A stretch of DNA of 64,000 nucleotides. It comes from Numida meleagris (taxonomy: Eukaryota; Chordata; Aves; Galliformes; Numididae). The notes under the pieces are model-generated. The model was given only the letters and a program-made list of their open reading frames with translations. It was not told where the DNA came from and searched no databases. Shown here piece after piece: positions 46,101 to 59,983 of the stretch. The position numbers and the translations under genes are program-made. Position 1 is the stretch's first letter, and each line of letters opens with the position of its first letter. Where the stretch lies: assembly GCF_002078875.1 (NCBI RefSeq), contig NC_034409.1, positions 63,171,800 to 63,235,799 of the forward strand, given 5' to 3'.

Positions 46101-49100
46101 GACTTTAATTGTGTCACCAGCTCTGACACTGAGAAAGGAGAAGAACTTGAAGGTGTTTTGGTGACTCACCTCTTAGAAGTTGAACTTTCTTCATCTGTTT
46201 AGCTGTTGCTTCACTGGCCCCATCCTAATTTCACCTATCATGCTCATATTATACTTACAATGAGATCCTGATGTAGTGACTTTGATATCATTATAGGTCT
46301 TGCATGTTTGTGGTTACGCTGGCTTTGAAGGGAATGTGACTTCTCAGTCTGTTGGCTGTATGCTTTTACTGGATATAATATCTTGCTTAGAGAACATAAT
46401 GGCATAAATGCACATGAGCGCAGCAAAGATCACAAGACATGCAGTTTGGTTAATGAGAGCTCCTAAGCTCTCGTCAACGTCTGCTCATAACAGAAGAAAT
46501 CTGAAATAGAAATGATTATTGAATAGTATTTTTTAAGGCAGAAAAGAGGTAGGTTGGCTCTCAGTTAAACTCAGAGGGTGAATTTAGTTGGCTGTGTCAT
46601 TCTTTCATAGCTGTTCCATGTTATGCTGCATTCGCTATTTTGAAACTTGCTCTCACATGTTTCAGTATGAATCCTGTTTTCAGTGGTTGTGAGTGTTTAG
46701 CAATTACTCTGAATTTAAGGGATTGGTATAACGGAGAGCAGAGATCATTTGTCCTGTCGTCATTATACTGCTGGAAGAGAAAATATTGGTAAGATGTCTT
46801 GGTGACTAGGAATGACTTTTCCGTCACCAACCTGTCTTCCTTTATTTATTGGCTGTTCTTTCCTCTTGGGGAAGAACTTGGGCTGTACTCTGTCATCAGT
46901 TTTTAAGCCAAATTCTTTATGGAAGTCAATAGGGAGTCCTGCGCAAAGGGAAATGACATAATGTTGCCCTTTAGTCCTACCTACCGAGAAGCAGACTTGG
47001 GAAACATACACATTTTCCTAATTACTGAGCACTGAATTTACAGCATATGTTCATTTTCTATCGACATCCGGCTGCTACCCAACATATTGTAAATTGGGCC
47101 ATTTGTATTCAAGGCAATTGTTTTTAATAAAAATATTCTGAATGTTGTCTTTATTTGGATTACATATGGTAAATATTGAGTTCTTCACTGTTCTGAGGTG
47201 AAGAATGTGCCATTTTTATGAGAGACATTGACTGTTCTTAGCTAAAATGTCTCCTTGTCCTACTGGAGTACATGATGAGTTAGTGGGCTGCCACATTTTA
47301 CTCGAGCAAAAAATGCATTTTGCTGGAGACGTGTCTCTGTAGTTTGCAATGCACTTTTCATATGAAAGTGTGAATGTAAGCTGTTACCATCTGAATTGTC
47401 AACTTTTACAGGAGATATACTTCAGGTTCTGTGCCCAATGGCCTACTTTTACAGTGACGTTAAGTTGATCCTCTGCAGGGCAGGATAAGAAGAGTTGCAG
47501 AAGGGTTTTAAAATGAAGACTTTTAAAATAATATAATCAGTTTTCTAGTTAGACTTCAGACTCTTTAAGTGCTTAAGTAAATTAAGGAAGTCTGTAAGCA
47601 TAAGGGATAAAAACGAAATGCAGCCAGAGGGGACTGCTTCAAGGTTAGCTAGAGGAGACTCCTTATTTAGGGAATAGTAAAACCATTATAACTATTTTTA
47701 CCCCTTCCCTTTAGCACTGGATTGCCTTTGTTATGGCATAAGCTGTTTGTATATACTTCCTAAACTTACCGAGATATAGACTGTCTTTTTTTTTTTTTCA
47801 TCATCCAAGTAACATGGTAATGCAATTCATTTAGCTTTGCTGATAGGGAGCTAAGAGCGATTCATTCACACAACCAAAAACCTAGCAGTGGGATGGATGA
47901 AACCTTTATTCTTGCCTATTTATCTATTGGATTTTTCTCCAACCTACAGCTGTAGAAATTTGAGAATTTGGAGAATCACCAAACAGAATATTCAGCATCA
48001 GCATTTTGGTGTTGGTCATTTTTAGAAGTAGTCGTCATAAAAAATCATCTTTCACAGTAGGCTGCAATAATCCACCTCCATAAGTTTCATGGTCTTTAGA
48101 TTGCAGGACATCCTGCATCTATTGATTACATTTAACTAAAACTTCATGTACATTTTGTGGCATGGAAAATCGGATGCAGACCCTTTGTTTATCTTTGCCA
48201 CTCACAGACTGTTGACTTTTGGATGTTGATATGGACATGTTACAGTGCATGTGGTGGTGATTTCCTGGGCTGACAGTCTGATAATGCTAGACTTGTTAGA
48301 TGTTGGGTGCTGGGCATGAGATATTTTGCACAGCCTGTAGGCTGTTTGTGGGGCTGCCCTGCTCTTAATCCACTAAATACTTACAGAGGCTGGAGATGAA
48401 CAACAGCACTTCCTTGTAGCCCTTTTCCTCTGGATTTTATGAGTTTTCATGTGACAAGGCTTTTGTTTAAGGCTGTCGGAAGTGTCTTTTAAGTGCCTGT
48501 GCAAGCTTTAGAGGCACATCTTGAAAGGCCAGTTGATAGGGCACTTTAATGTATTACTGATCTGCCTGTGTGAGAGAGGGACGTGGAAGACATCTGGAGA
48601 CTTGTTCTGGCCAAGACTAACAAACACTATGCTGATTTTTTTGGGAAAGTAATCAGAAAACAGGGCAGAAATCATACCAGACCCTTTGACTGAAAGTACT
48701 TTTCTGCCATTTGTGAATTGGATTCACCATCTCAGTTAGTAGCTATGGTCATATCGGATTATTATTTTTTCCCTGTTTTTGTCTTGCTCTTTTTTTTTTT
48801 TTCTTAAACCAGAACCACATTCCTGTTTCTTGTAAATGTCTCTTTGTCATCATGTTTTTAGGCTGTCATAATACATTTTTCCTCAAGCTCCATCTTTAAT
48901 CACTTAGTGGCAGACCTGGGAATAGAAGCCATGTCTCAGCCATGGGACCATCATCTCAGTAAGGCAGAGAACAGCTGTGAGCTTTCCTACAGAGCAGCCT
49001 GGTCTGCACTTTGCTTGCAAGCTGTGTTTCCAGCATCTTGTAAACGAGGACAAATACAGCTTCACCTTTTGATTTACAGAAGTATGTCTCAGAAGACACG

Positions 49101-51036
49101 GAACTGTTTGCTGCCTTTATGCAGAGAAAGGGAACGTGGCAGTTGTTAGTGAACACTGTGAACAAATAACAAATCAAGACTTATAGGAAAAAAGTCACTT
49201 ATGAAATTCAACTCCCTTTGCTAGACTTCCTCCTCCCTAGCCACACTCCCCATTATTTATCAATTAAATATGCTAGGAGTGTTGAGCTGCTGACCACAGA
49301 ATTGGGGAGGGGGTGGGATAATGGTTTTTATACTGTTCTAAAAGCCATAATACTGGATACCAGAAAGAATGAGAGTCAGATGTAGATGATGCTGTTGAGT
49401 TGCCATTGGTAGAACAGAATGTACTGTACTATCCAGCAATGGTTGCTGCTTTGTCTAAAACCATATACTATGACTGAAATGTCATGTCAGTCTGTAGTGC
49501 TTGTGTGGTTTATAGGCTCCTCATTACGTTGCTAAACTGTGTGCAACAGATTAAACTTCCATTAAAATTCCATGTCTCAAAACAGTTTATTTTGCTGTGC
49601 TAACTTCCCTCTGCTTCCACGGAAAGTTACGTGTAAGTGAAGACTCTTAGCATTCAGGCAGAGGTTTCTGTTTGTTATTCCTTCTATGGACAAAATTCTT
49701 AGTGATTTCATCCCTTAAAAAAAAAAAAAGGATGAACGTACATTGTTTTTTCATTAAACCACATAACAGTAGGAGATTTTGGTGTCTGAGAGATAGAAAA
49801 GAGTACTGAAAACTGGAAAAGCTATCTCAAACCCTTTTTTACAAATGAAACTGGGGAGGAGGGAAAGTTCTGTATTTCCTGCAAGGTGACAATGAGCAAC
49901 TCCAGTTTTCTTCGGATGGAGAAAACTCTCTGAAGTGGTAAATTGTTCCACTAAGAAATATGGGTAGGGACCTTGCATAGTAATACTGAGCTGCTAACAG
50001 TATGTCCTGAGACAGGGCAAAATGCTCTCTGTTTCTGGAGGAGAGAACAGCATTGATGTTATCACTGTGAAACATGTGCTGCTGCAATGTGAATCACTTC
50101 GGTACTTGGGTTCTCTCTGTGTTAGTTAAATCATCCTTAGCAACCCCTCTTTTTCTGCTGTTCTTAACTTCAGATCAGTGGTGTTTCATTACTATCTGGA
50201 GTCACAAATTAGAAACCAGCACCAGAGATTTGAACTGAATCTGAACTTAAAATTAGTTTAAGCTGTTATTCTTTTCTTGAAATGAAACTCAGTCCAAATC
50301 ATTAATTTGAAATGTCTCTTTTTAATTCAAATCTTAACTTGAATTGAAGGAAGCAGACTCAAGCCAAACCAAAGCTGAGCTTAAAAATATACATTACTTG
50401 AACTTCATGATCAGTACTATACCCCAAATTCCTTTACACATAGGCAGTGAAGAAAAGGCCTCTGCTCTGAAATTCTTGGGGAGTGAGTATGGCTGATGGA
50501 GAAGTGCTGAACATTCAGTAAGAGTGAGGCAATTACAAGTAACAACTCAGCTAATAAGCTATGGAGCCATTAGCATATGTGATCCAGGCACACTAAAAGA
50601 TGGATTTCATAGGGAGATCTAAGAAGGGACAAAACAGGATCTCTGACGCTTACCCTTGCACCTCAAGGTACAACTGCTGGCCTGAGACTGGAGGTAGAAA
50701 TAAAAGATGTAGTTCCTGGGAGAGTGTACAGTGGGCTGTTGGTCACTCTGTTACACTCATTTGATGGGATGTGTACACTTCACCATGTATAGGTGGTAAG
50801 GGTACAGGCCTTTTCCTCCATTCATATCAGAGGTCTACTCTGCCCTTGAAAGAGCTTGGCAGTACCTACTCTCTGATACCATGAGGTATCTCTACAAAAT
50901 CTTCCATGGATTTCAACAGTATATTTCTGAATTAATGACTTTAGAAAAAGTGTTTAGACTAGTTCAAATCTAAAGGCAAACAAGACAGTAGGGATATATA
51001 TTGGTGACTACTGGAAGTGATCAGCCCTTCTTTCTT
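43158..51036 (+). other. CALD1: CALD1 intron, middle part
   Basis: AT-rich sequence with poly(A) runs at 45.45 and 49.72 kb. No exon, CR1 copy or RNA gene was recognised. Confidence 0.65.
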
Positions 51037-51619
51037 TCAAGCGCTGCATGTCAACCCTCTCGGTTTGTTCCTCTCTGATCCCATTCTATTCTGAATGTCA
51101 AATGCTTCAAAACTGGGGTTGAAGCTCTCCACGTGTGCCAGCAGTTGCTTACTTAGTGCACAGATGTCTTCCACTTTCTGAAGACATACAGTGCTTTGTG
51201 TTCCATTTTCTTTTAAATTTAAACAGGTTCCCCACATTTCCCAGTCCTTCCAAAAGGCCAGCATTAGTGGAAAAAAAATTAAAATGTTGAAAAACAGAAA
51301 AGTGAATAAATTTTTAAAGATTCTCCTATCTGATGGGTTCCCAGCAAACCCTGCCCATGTCACTGTGCCCCATGTGGTTTTCCAGCAGTACAGGATTATA
51401 CTCGTGGCACATGGCTTGACTGGGAGTCCCAGCATGGTCTCTTCCTCGCTTGTGCCAGTCACTCTCTGCACTGAGATGCTGAGTAGCTTGCGCACTCTTT
51501 ATTTCAACTCAGCTCCTTGCTTTGCAGGAACTCCGACATTGGCCTTTATGACAATGGGTATTTGGTTTGTGATAAATACCAATTCTTTTTTTTTTTTTTT
51601 TTACATTCCCTCTCTTTAA
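51037..51619. other. Overlapping open frames of unknown meaning within the CALD1 intron
   Basis: A minus-strand frame of 152 codons (51495 to 51037) overlaps a plus-strand frame of 142 codons (51191-51619). The minus-strand translation has a hydrophobic FFNILIFFPLMLAFW segment followed by a more polar part with regular leucines and charges. I do not recognise either product. Overlap on opposite strands usually means one or both are chance. An eroded transposon fragment is another possibility, but no terminal repeats or catalytic motif were seen. Confidence 0.2.
51585..51602 (+). repeat. Poly(T) run
   Basis: About 17 T occur in a row. Similar mononucleotide runs occur at 45448-45460 (A), 49718-49730 (A) and 62912-62930 (T). 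Confidence 0.8.
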
Positions 51620-54600
51620 TATTTAATGGTCAGTTGTTAGCATCCAGGAAAGCTGTGTTTAGACTGCACTGGAAACAGGTACCAATATGGCTAGCTGATG
51701 CAAGAGTGGTTTATTTTCCATTTTAATAGTTCTTTAAACAGGTCGTGCATTAGTATACAGCTCCTTTGTTGGAATAAAAATCTTTGTCATAGGCTACAAG
51801 ACAGCTAAAAATAGCTGTGGTGAGTATTTATGCTGAGGATAATCTCAAGAGAAGGTATTTTTAACTTTGCATGTTGTTTAGAATAGGAAATTCTTTTAAT
51901 GCCCACATTTTCCATTCCCGGTGCCATTAGCTTTTCCCCACCTCCTCTTACGATGTGGGCCTTGCTCTTTCTTTCTCCCTCTCATTTCTTTTAAGGTTCA
52001 AGGTTAGAGCCAATCTGCTCCAGAGGCAGACTTGAGTTTATTTTTTTTTTTTTTAAAGAAAATGCTAACTTTGGCCTTTTGTGACTGTGTGGGAATTCAG
52101 TTCATTTCATGGGGCTATCAGAATGTAAACGAGATATCTCACTAAGCTGTCACCGCAACTTGGGTAATGAATGAGCACTTTATTCCTCTAGCACATGGAA
52201 CTAATGCGCTTGTTAGAATAACAGTGGCCAATCTATTTTATACTCCCATGGAAAGTATTCCACTTTTTTTTTGGCAAGTTTGTGTGAGCTGCTACTTGTA
52301 CTGATACTCAAGCTAATGCTGAGGGAGAGAGAAAAAAAAAAAAAGGAGTATCAGGCTGAACTGTACTTATAACTTTAAAATATGGTTCCCAGAAAAGGCC
52401 AATCCTACATGACTCAATAAATAATTGTGACCTACCTAACAGTCAAATGTTGTGTTGAGAGAAAGTGCTGTGTAGACTGTGGGCCAAATTCAAAGCAGGT
52501 CTAAGTTGACACAACTTAATGTATAGTCTTTGAGAGGAGCTCATAGCTGACCTGTGAGCAGTTGTGCAGCTAAGTTAGACTATTTTTTTTCCTTAAAAAG
52601 TATATATTGTTTTTAATCTTAAAAGAGACTAGAGCCTCACAGTTAATGGAAGTTAGGTAGGTTTGCAAGTGAAGCCAAGGTGATCAGTAAGAAGTTTCAG
52701 CTAATTACGCATTTCATGCTTGTAGTCAGATGAGATATGTCCTGTCCAGACAGCCAGATTTTTAAAGGTATTTCAATAAACAGAGAAAGAGAGAAGCACC
52801 TTGTGAGATTGTTTGAAACCTCTGTTGATCTCTACAGGGGCTTTGCAGAAGCAGATCTGCACACACTCCTGATAATGTCACCCATGCTCCCTTCCACTGC
52901 TGTCAGCTGCAAGAGCATCCTTTTGGCCCATGGTGATTTTGAAGGTGAAAAATGCATGTTTCAAGGCTCTCCTCCTCTGTGGAGGTGATGAGGGTAGGTA
53001 CGATCTATGGCCTATGAGCCGCCTTCCATGTCTGACAAACAGTGCCATTGACTTCGTGGAAATTGTGTTTGCATTTTTGGCAGCTCATGTTTCTGTCAGG
53101 TTTGGATACCGTGTTTGTATTTGTTGCATCAGTATGTAGGTAGATGTGTACACATGCCCTGCAGTTCTGGAACTCTGACACCCCTGACAAAGGGATGGCA
53201 GCCACACAGCCTGCTTGCAGTGCTGACAATCAGAGAGAGAAGAAACTTCGAGGATGGAAGAGCTTTTTATTGCAGACTGCACCTTGACTTGAAAGGCGTG
53301 CCAAGTGAGCAGTGTGACGTTCACAAAGATCAGGGTTTAATTTCCCATGTGTAAAGCTGTTTTTCAGAAGATCAGAGGTTACTAAACATTACTACTAAAT
53401 AGAAAATGTAACCTTCAAAACAGATGTAAACATTAGGGAAACACTGGGGAAATGTTGACTACTTGGTGACTGGAGAGAGGCTGAGTGCTCAGATAGGCCT
53501 GGCTGGAGAAACTGCGGTAAACATCAAGTAGCCAGGCCAAAGGAATGAGGTCTTCTGCCCAGAGGCAGCTGATGACCTGACAGGGGCAGGTTTCTGTAGT
53601 CCTGGGAAGTCTTTGTGAGAGCCATCAACAATCCACATGGGGAAGAGCCTAGGGAGTAGAGCTGATGAGGATGCTGTAAGCTCAGCTACCCTGGGGGGCT
53701 TCTGTCCTGGGTGGGCAAAATCCATGGGGCACAGCTAGCAGTGGGATGCAGGACTCAGTTTTGTTTCTTGCTCCAGGATCAGCACTGGCCATGATATTCC
53801 AGCAGCGAGGCCAGAAACTGCCAGAGATCAGCAAGGAGAAAACTGGTGGATTGCAGCCACGCTGACTACTCTGCTCTCAAGAAAAAGGCGCAGGGAGTGT
53901 CACAAAGTTTTTCTGCATGTGCCATAGTCTTGACAGAGAGGCAGCTTTGCTGAGTTAGCTCTCAGGGGTGCCAGGTGTAATGTGTCCACTAAAATCTGAC
54001 TGGAGACCACCAAGTTTCTCACATTCTCACTTTATGAGATTTAGTCAAATGATTTCTTTTGCAGTTACCTTGCCTTTCTTATCTGATGAAACTGTGGGTA
54101 CATTAAATTTTAGAATTTTACTTCTTTCTCTGTTGTCTAGAATGTGACAAGATCAAATTTCCCCCTTCTGTCATGAACATTAGTAGCTTAATTTTTTTTT
54201 ACATGAAGTTTTTTCAACAATAAAATCCCTCCCAGGCTGCAGTTGCATAATATTCAAGGTCACAGTAATAATAACAGAATCCATCTCTCTTAGTAGTATT
54301 GCACTCATGGAAATGAAAATACCCCAGCAGGACTTTTTTGCAGGATTTTGCTACTGCACACGTAATTCGTGAGACTTGATCCATGAATGATGAGGTTATT
54401 TTTAGACCCATTGTGTTAAGTGTTTGTATCTTCATTTTTTTTACTCGCGAGATGGAAGCAAAAGGCATGTTGTTTTAAGGCGAGAGACAATATTGTAACT
54501 ACAAAATTTCTTTAATATTGCTGTTTGCATGCATTCTTAGGGACTTTTAAACCAAAGTAGCATGAAATTAAAAAGTAGCATATCTAGAAGTGTATAGGGC

Positions 54601-57600
54601 ATAGGGTCTTCTAAGATGTTTCTGTGCCTTCATTTCATGTGCTCCCTCTAATTCCTCCCCACTGTCTCAGCAGCCCAGTCCTACATCTATAGTTTTCAGC
54701 TTCTATATCAGGAGTTATGTCAGAATAAAAGCTTTAATGTGACTTGACTGATGGGGGAGGAATGGTAACCTAGAGGAAAGCCATCAAACTGACTACCTCA
54801 CTAGCTGTAAAATGTGTCATTTTGTTCATATTTTTCTATATCTAGTAGTCTTTCTCCTCTATACAGAGTCTGGGAATGTGTTCTGTCTTTGAAAGTTGCA
54901 AGGTTGTGACTATTTACAGAGAATGTCAGGACAACAAATTTAGTGGTTTAAGTGAAAGACAAACCTGTTGCTAAAGGGACCTCCTGTTCAGGTGAGACAT
55001 GGTTCTCTGGACAAGAGGACACAACTCCGTCTTCAGAATTGAAAAATACATTTCAAACAAAGAGTCATATCCACTCATCTGCTGCGTATGGGCTACCTTC
55101 CATGAACTGAATGCAGGACATGATTGAATGGGGACACTGTTATCAATGAAGCTGCAAAACGATTACATTTGGCTTGATCTTTCTCAGGGACATTCATGTA
55201 TAGCAGTTCACTGAAGGACACTTAAGCAGACACATAGAAGATTACAAAATATAGCTAGTGCATCATCAGATCTTCTCTTTAGAGTTTTTAGGAGCAATTA
55301 GGGCAAGTAATGGTTGATTTAACACGTGGGGAAGAATCTGTGTTACAGATATTCTCCTGTGCCCAGTCTGTAGGGGGAAAACAAAGTATTTTAATGGACA
55401 GTGTTGTCTCTTTAGGATGAGCTGTAATAGCTTGAGGAGTTATCTCTGCAATCCTTTTCATTCCATGCACACCATGTTGGCAGTGGTCCCTTCAGCACAG
55501 TCTAGAAGTCTGCTAGAAGTGTTCCACTGCTGCTCCTAATCCAAACAGCCTTTTACTCTTGTAAAAATACCAGCATTTTAATAGCAGTAGACATGTGCAT
55601 CTTTGGATTGCAGCGTGTTGTGAAATGACGATATCATCACCACACTTTCCTTAGTTAAGAATGACTTCAAAATTTCTGTGGCAGCTTCCAGCTGACTTAC
55701 GTGGGCTACAGCACTTGAATGGCTGTCCACAGGATTTAAGCGGGGTTTTGAAGAGCTTTACTGCATTGGAGCCTGAGTAGGTTTGCAATGTCCCCTTGCA
55801 TTTCTGCAGGAAATCTGCAGAAGGTCATAGTTAAGTTTTAGTCTGTTCAGCCTGTTTTCATCAAACTTGTCGCGGTTTTAATTCCACTAATGGAAGTATA
55901 GGGGTCATACGATTTCTAGCACTGCATGGATATGCCAGAAGGGGTGTGGAGAGTCTTCTCTGTAGTACAGTAAGGTGATTGCATGTGAGATGGATGGAAG
56001 CTGATAGAGTAGAAACACTGACAAAGCAAAAGAAACCTTGCTGAGTGGTCTGTATTGATGACATCTGTGCCATCTGAGTGCACAGGTGAGAGATTTCAAA
56101 TTTCTTAAAATTCTGTGTTAAATTATGAAAATATTATCTAGATGACTACACTTTTTTGATTCAAATGTTCAGTGTAATTTGATGGTAATTTAAAAGTTAT
56201 TTTAAAAATGTTTTACATCAGTGATAGTGCTTGTCTTTATTCTCCCTTTGAAACTTTTGGATAGCTCGTAACTTCAAAATTCAAGACAGAATCTTATAAA
56301 TACAGATAAAGGTAAAGGCACAGTAGAGTATCACAGTAACAGACTAAAGACTATACCAATAATGGTTAATTTCGAAGGAAGCATTGATTTCCTTTTCCTG
56401 TTTTTCAGTATTTTTTATGCGTAGGAGAAATGCTTCTGCTGCATAAATATTTTTAAAATAATGGCTTTAAAGGGCACGGCTGAGAGCCTGAATCCAAATG
56501 TTTTGCTAAGTACTTAAAGAATCTTTGTTTAACTCTTGCTTCTTTTTTTTTTTTTTCCCCTTTTTTTTCTTTTTCTTTTTCTCCCGTGCTATAATATGTC
56601 TGGAACCAAAATCAGTATAGGGCAGATGTTGGCAAAAAACAAGGTTAAAACAAGATCTCCCTGTCCATCATAAACTGTTCTGTTTGTCTGGCTAGTCCTT
56701 TAGCCAAAAAGAGAACCAAAATGACAAGGGGGAAAGCATAGTGGTCTCTGCTCAGCTTTGTGTATTGTCAACAGAGCTGTGGTTGTCACAGATGATTGTC
56801 TCCTTTCTGGTGCAGTTACAAGAAAGGGAATGAACACAGCCATCAATTTGAGATGACAGGTTTGAGTGCACTTCCCAGAATATTTGTTCTGGGTACATTT
56901 ATCATCCAGCTTCAGGTGAAACAATGTGTATGGGGGTGTGAGGATGGGATGGGAAGGTACCCTAACATTTTATCATCATAAATTTCTCCATCTAGCAAAC
57001 AGTCCAAATAAATATTGTGTGTTGTGAGACAATTAGTTGTTGTTGTTTTACCTGCACTAGGTATGTTCTTCATGAAGGAGGCTGTTGTCAGATACAGAAG
57101 TGCACATGTAGGAATAGGGCATGACGTTTTACAGGCAGCCTACCGTCACTTTGCAGAAAGGTGGATTAGAATTGCCATCACCCATACAATTTTGGAGAAG
57201 AGGCACGCCATATAGCAAGGGATAGATAGTAATTTGCTTTGATTTACTCAGGCAACTTCTTTTTCCAACCTAGATTTGTAAGAAAGCTGTTCACAAGTGA
57301 AGAAAAATAAAACAGAGAGTTTTAAATACAACTGAATCTTTAGCCTAATTGTAAAGAATAAGGCTGAATTTGCTGAAAATAATTTTCTGAATTCATATGA
57401 CATGCCTCAGTCTCTTATGAGAAGGCTGATGGAGAGGTTCTTAGCATATGGTACCAAAGATATGTCTGATTATGCTTCTTGTTTAGATCTTGGTCCTGTC
57501 TGTTTTAATCCTGCTTCAGCTGCACAATTACTAGAGCTGAGGACCCTCAAGTAATGCTTAAGTCACCTATTCAATGCAGGAAATTGCCTGTAGAGTCCTC

Positions 57601-59944
57601 TGCTTGACTTTGACCATATGCAGCCAAGATTTGGCATTTAGATGGATTCAAAAGATGGGACCAAATGATGGCTTTTCACACGCAGAGTTCCTAGTTATCT
57701 TACTAGGAAATTAATTATAGTGTTAAATCATTTTTTAGTCTTTCCCTTAAGAAGATCCGTCTGCTACTGTAGATGGATCGTTTTCTGATCCCACTGTTGT
57801 CTTGCAGAAAAATGCTGTTGATTTAGGGTAATTTCTGTGAAAGAACTGCCCTACAAGACACTGCCGTAGAAAGACAGTGTACAGAGAAAAGGTCTGTGGC
57901 AATGAATTTCCATTATTTTAATTCTTCCTTGTCCATCACACTGCTTACATCTGGGTTCACCAGATCACGAAGGACTGTAATGCGCAAGCTCAAGACAGCA
58001 GAATTACGGATGCTCTAGGAATCTGATTTTAGCTTGTTGAAGCTGTACTCTTAACCATAACATGCTTTTCTCCTTCACTCTGTGCTTTATATTTGTAGAC
58101 AGACATGTACAATGGCATACTGCAGATTGACACTGAGTAATATGGATCCAGTGTACATGGGATGGTATTATAAGCATGAATCATGTACATGTGTGTGCAA
58201 AGAGCATGTTATGTCTCTAGCCAGTCATGCTATGGAATTGTTTCTGATCTGCCTAATAGTTTTACATGCAAACTGCACTTGAGCTTAGTCTATTTTTACC
58301 TCTGTTTAAAAGCTACCCTTCCTTACTCAGTATCAGCAAGCTCAAAATTGCTAGCCTATTCTTGCTTCGGTTGTTGTGTAGGGCAGGGGCTGATTTTTTT
58401 TTTTTTTTAATAACTACCAATTTTTTTTTGCCTGTAGAAAGTTTTGGACAGCCTTTTTATAAGGCCTCTAATTCCTACTAGAAGGCTTTCACTTCTCAGG
58501 GAGGTAAGTGCTTTTGGAGAATTTCACACAGGTAATTATCGTATTATATACTAGAGATAATAGGAGAGAAAGCTGGAAGTAACTTGTTGGAAGTGGTGTA
58601 GGTAGTGTATAGTACAGGTTGGAAGTAAACTGCAATGCTACCTCTAGGCCCTTCAGCTGCTGTTTACTTTTTATAATAATGTTTGCTCTTCCTTTCATTG
58701 TGAAAATTTGGTACATTGTACAGGTGGGGACCACAGTAATCACTACTTAATTTAGCAGGTTTAGGTTGTAAACGGTAGCTTATAATATGATGGGGTAAAA
58801 ATGTAGTCTATTGGTCCACTCTTCACTGGAACAGGGAACTCCTGAGAACATAGCAGTGGACCACTGCCACTTTGATGTTGAGCATGTGGTTGGGATACTG
58901 CCTGGTCTTTACATAGAGCGTGCAAGATTGGGCAAGGCTCTGTACACCCACTTCTTTAACTGTGCTTTTAAGGGAGGATCATGAAGCATCTGGCCCTCAG
59001 CTAGAAAGTCAGAACTCAGGAAATGCCTTTGCACGTAGCCTTTGCCAACTGTGGTTTCTGGTATGTTGGTGGGTGGGTTCTGAACATGGCCATCTTGATA
59101 AGAAAATGCCTAAAGCCAGTCCCTGTTCATCAAAGGATCGTTTTCTTTATCTCTCATTTCAATTAAATGTAGAGTTTCTAAAAACAAAAATGCACCGTAC
59201 TCCTCTGAGGATCACATTTAACCTCTTCAGCTTTGTCATGTGCATCATGAGTAGCCAGGTCACAGTCAAGGATCAAGTTTATCTTCAAAGATGAATCAAT
59301 TTCCCTTGACTTTCTCTGAAGAATTTTGTATCCCTGAAATTTTGAATGCCACAACTTAACAGAGATGACTCTTTTTTCCAGAAAGATTTTAGAGAAAAAT
59401 AATTTAAAAATAAAACACAGAAAAGATTATAATGTTTCAAAAAGCATTCCTATTTTGATTTTGTAAATTATAACAATGTAAATATAAAAATATTCTTCAG
59501 TCTGGGAATTATTATAGTTCATATTTTCCCTCCTAAGAAAGAATGGAGAAAGAAAATACCACATCCTTTGATTGGGTTATTTGAGAGGTATATTGTCTAA
59601 GGTTTTTTTTTTTGAGAATTGCATTTTCAAAAAATGTATTTGGGATTCAAATATAAAAATGTGGACAAAGCTGGGTTTTGGGAAGTCATTGTGTTTAAGA
59701 GGAACACGTTTAAATAATTCTGATAGGAAGAAAATACTGGTGAAGGATCACATGAAGTTTCTTTTTTTTTTTTGTAATTTCTTGCATTCTCTCCCAAAAT
59801 GTCTGCTGTTTACTATTATTTGGATTCAAATCTAGCTCGGGCCACTTGTTTTTTTTTATAGGATCCCTGGTGTGGCTGTTGTTCATTTAAATCCTAATAA
59901 GTCATGCGGAAGGAATCTTTGCCCATGATGGTGTTTGCAAGAAG
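51620..59944 (+). other. CALD1: CALD1 intron, later part
   Basis: AT-rich DNA with several T-rich runs (52.04, 56.55, 58.4, 59.6 and 59.76 kb). No exon or RNA gene was recognised. Confidence 0.65.
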
Positions 59945-59983
59945 TAGAACCTGCTGTTGGTCCCTTCCAACCCCTATGACTCC
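59945..59983 (+). mobile_element. Possible short CR1 tail remnant
   Basis: TTGGTCCCTTCCAACCCCTA followed by TGACTC resembles the last 25-30 bases of a CR1 copy (GGTCCCTTCCAACCC then TATGATTC). Nothing upstream could be matched, so this is either a very short or decayed insertion, or a coincidence. Confidence 0.4.

Noticed and set aside
51466..51535. ATGCTGAGTAGCTTG considered as a possible MLGG/MLS-type caldesmon start
   Set aside because: The following codons diverge immediately from the expected SGS.GRR pattern, and no matching donor follows.
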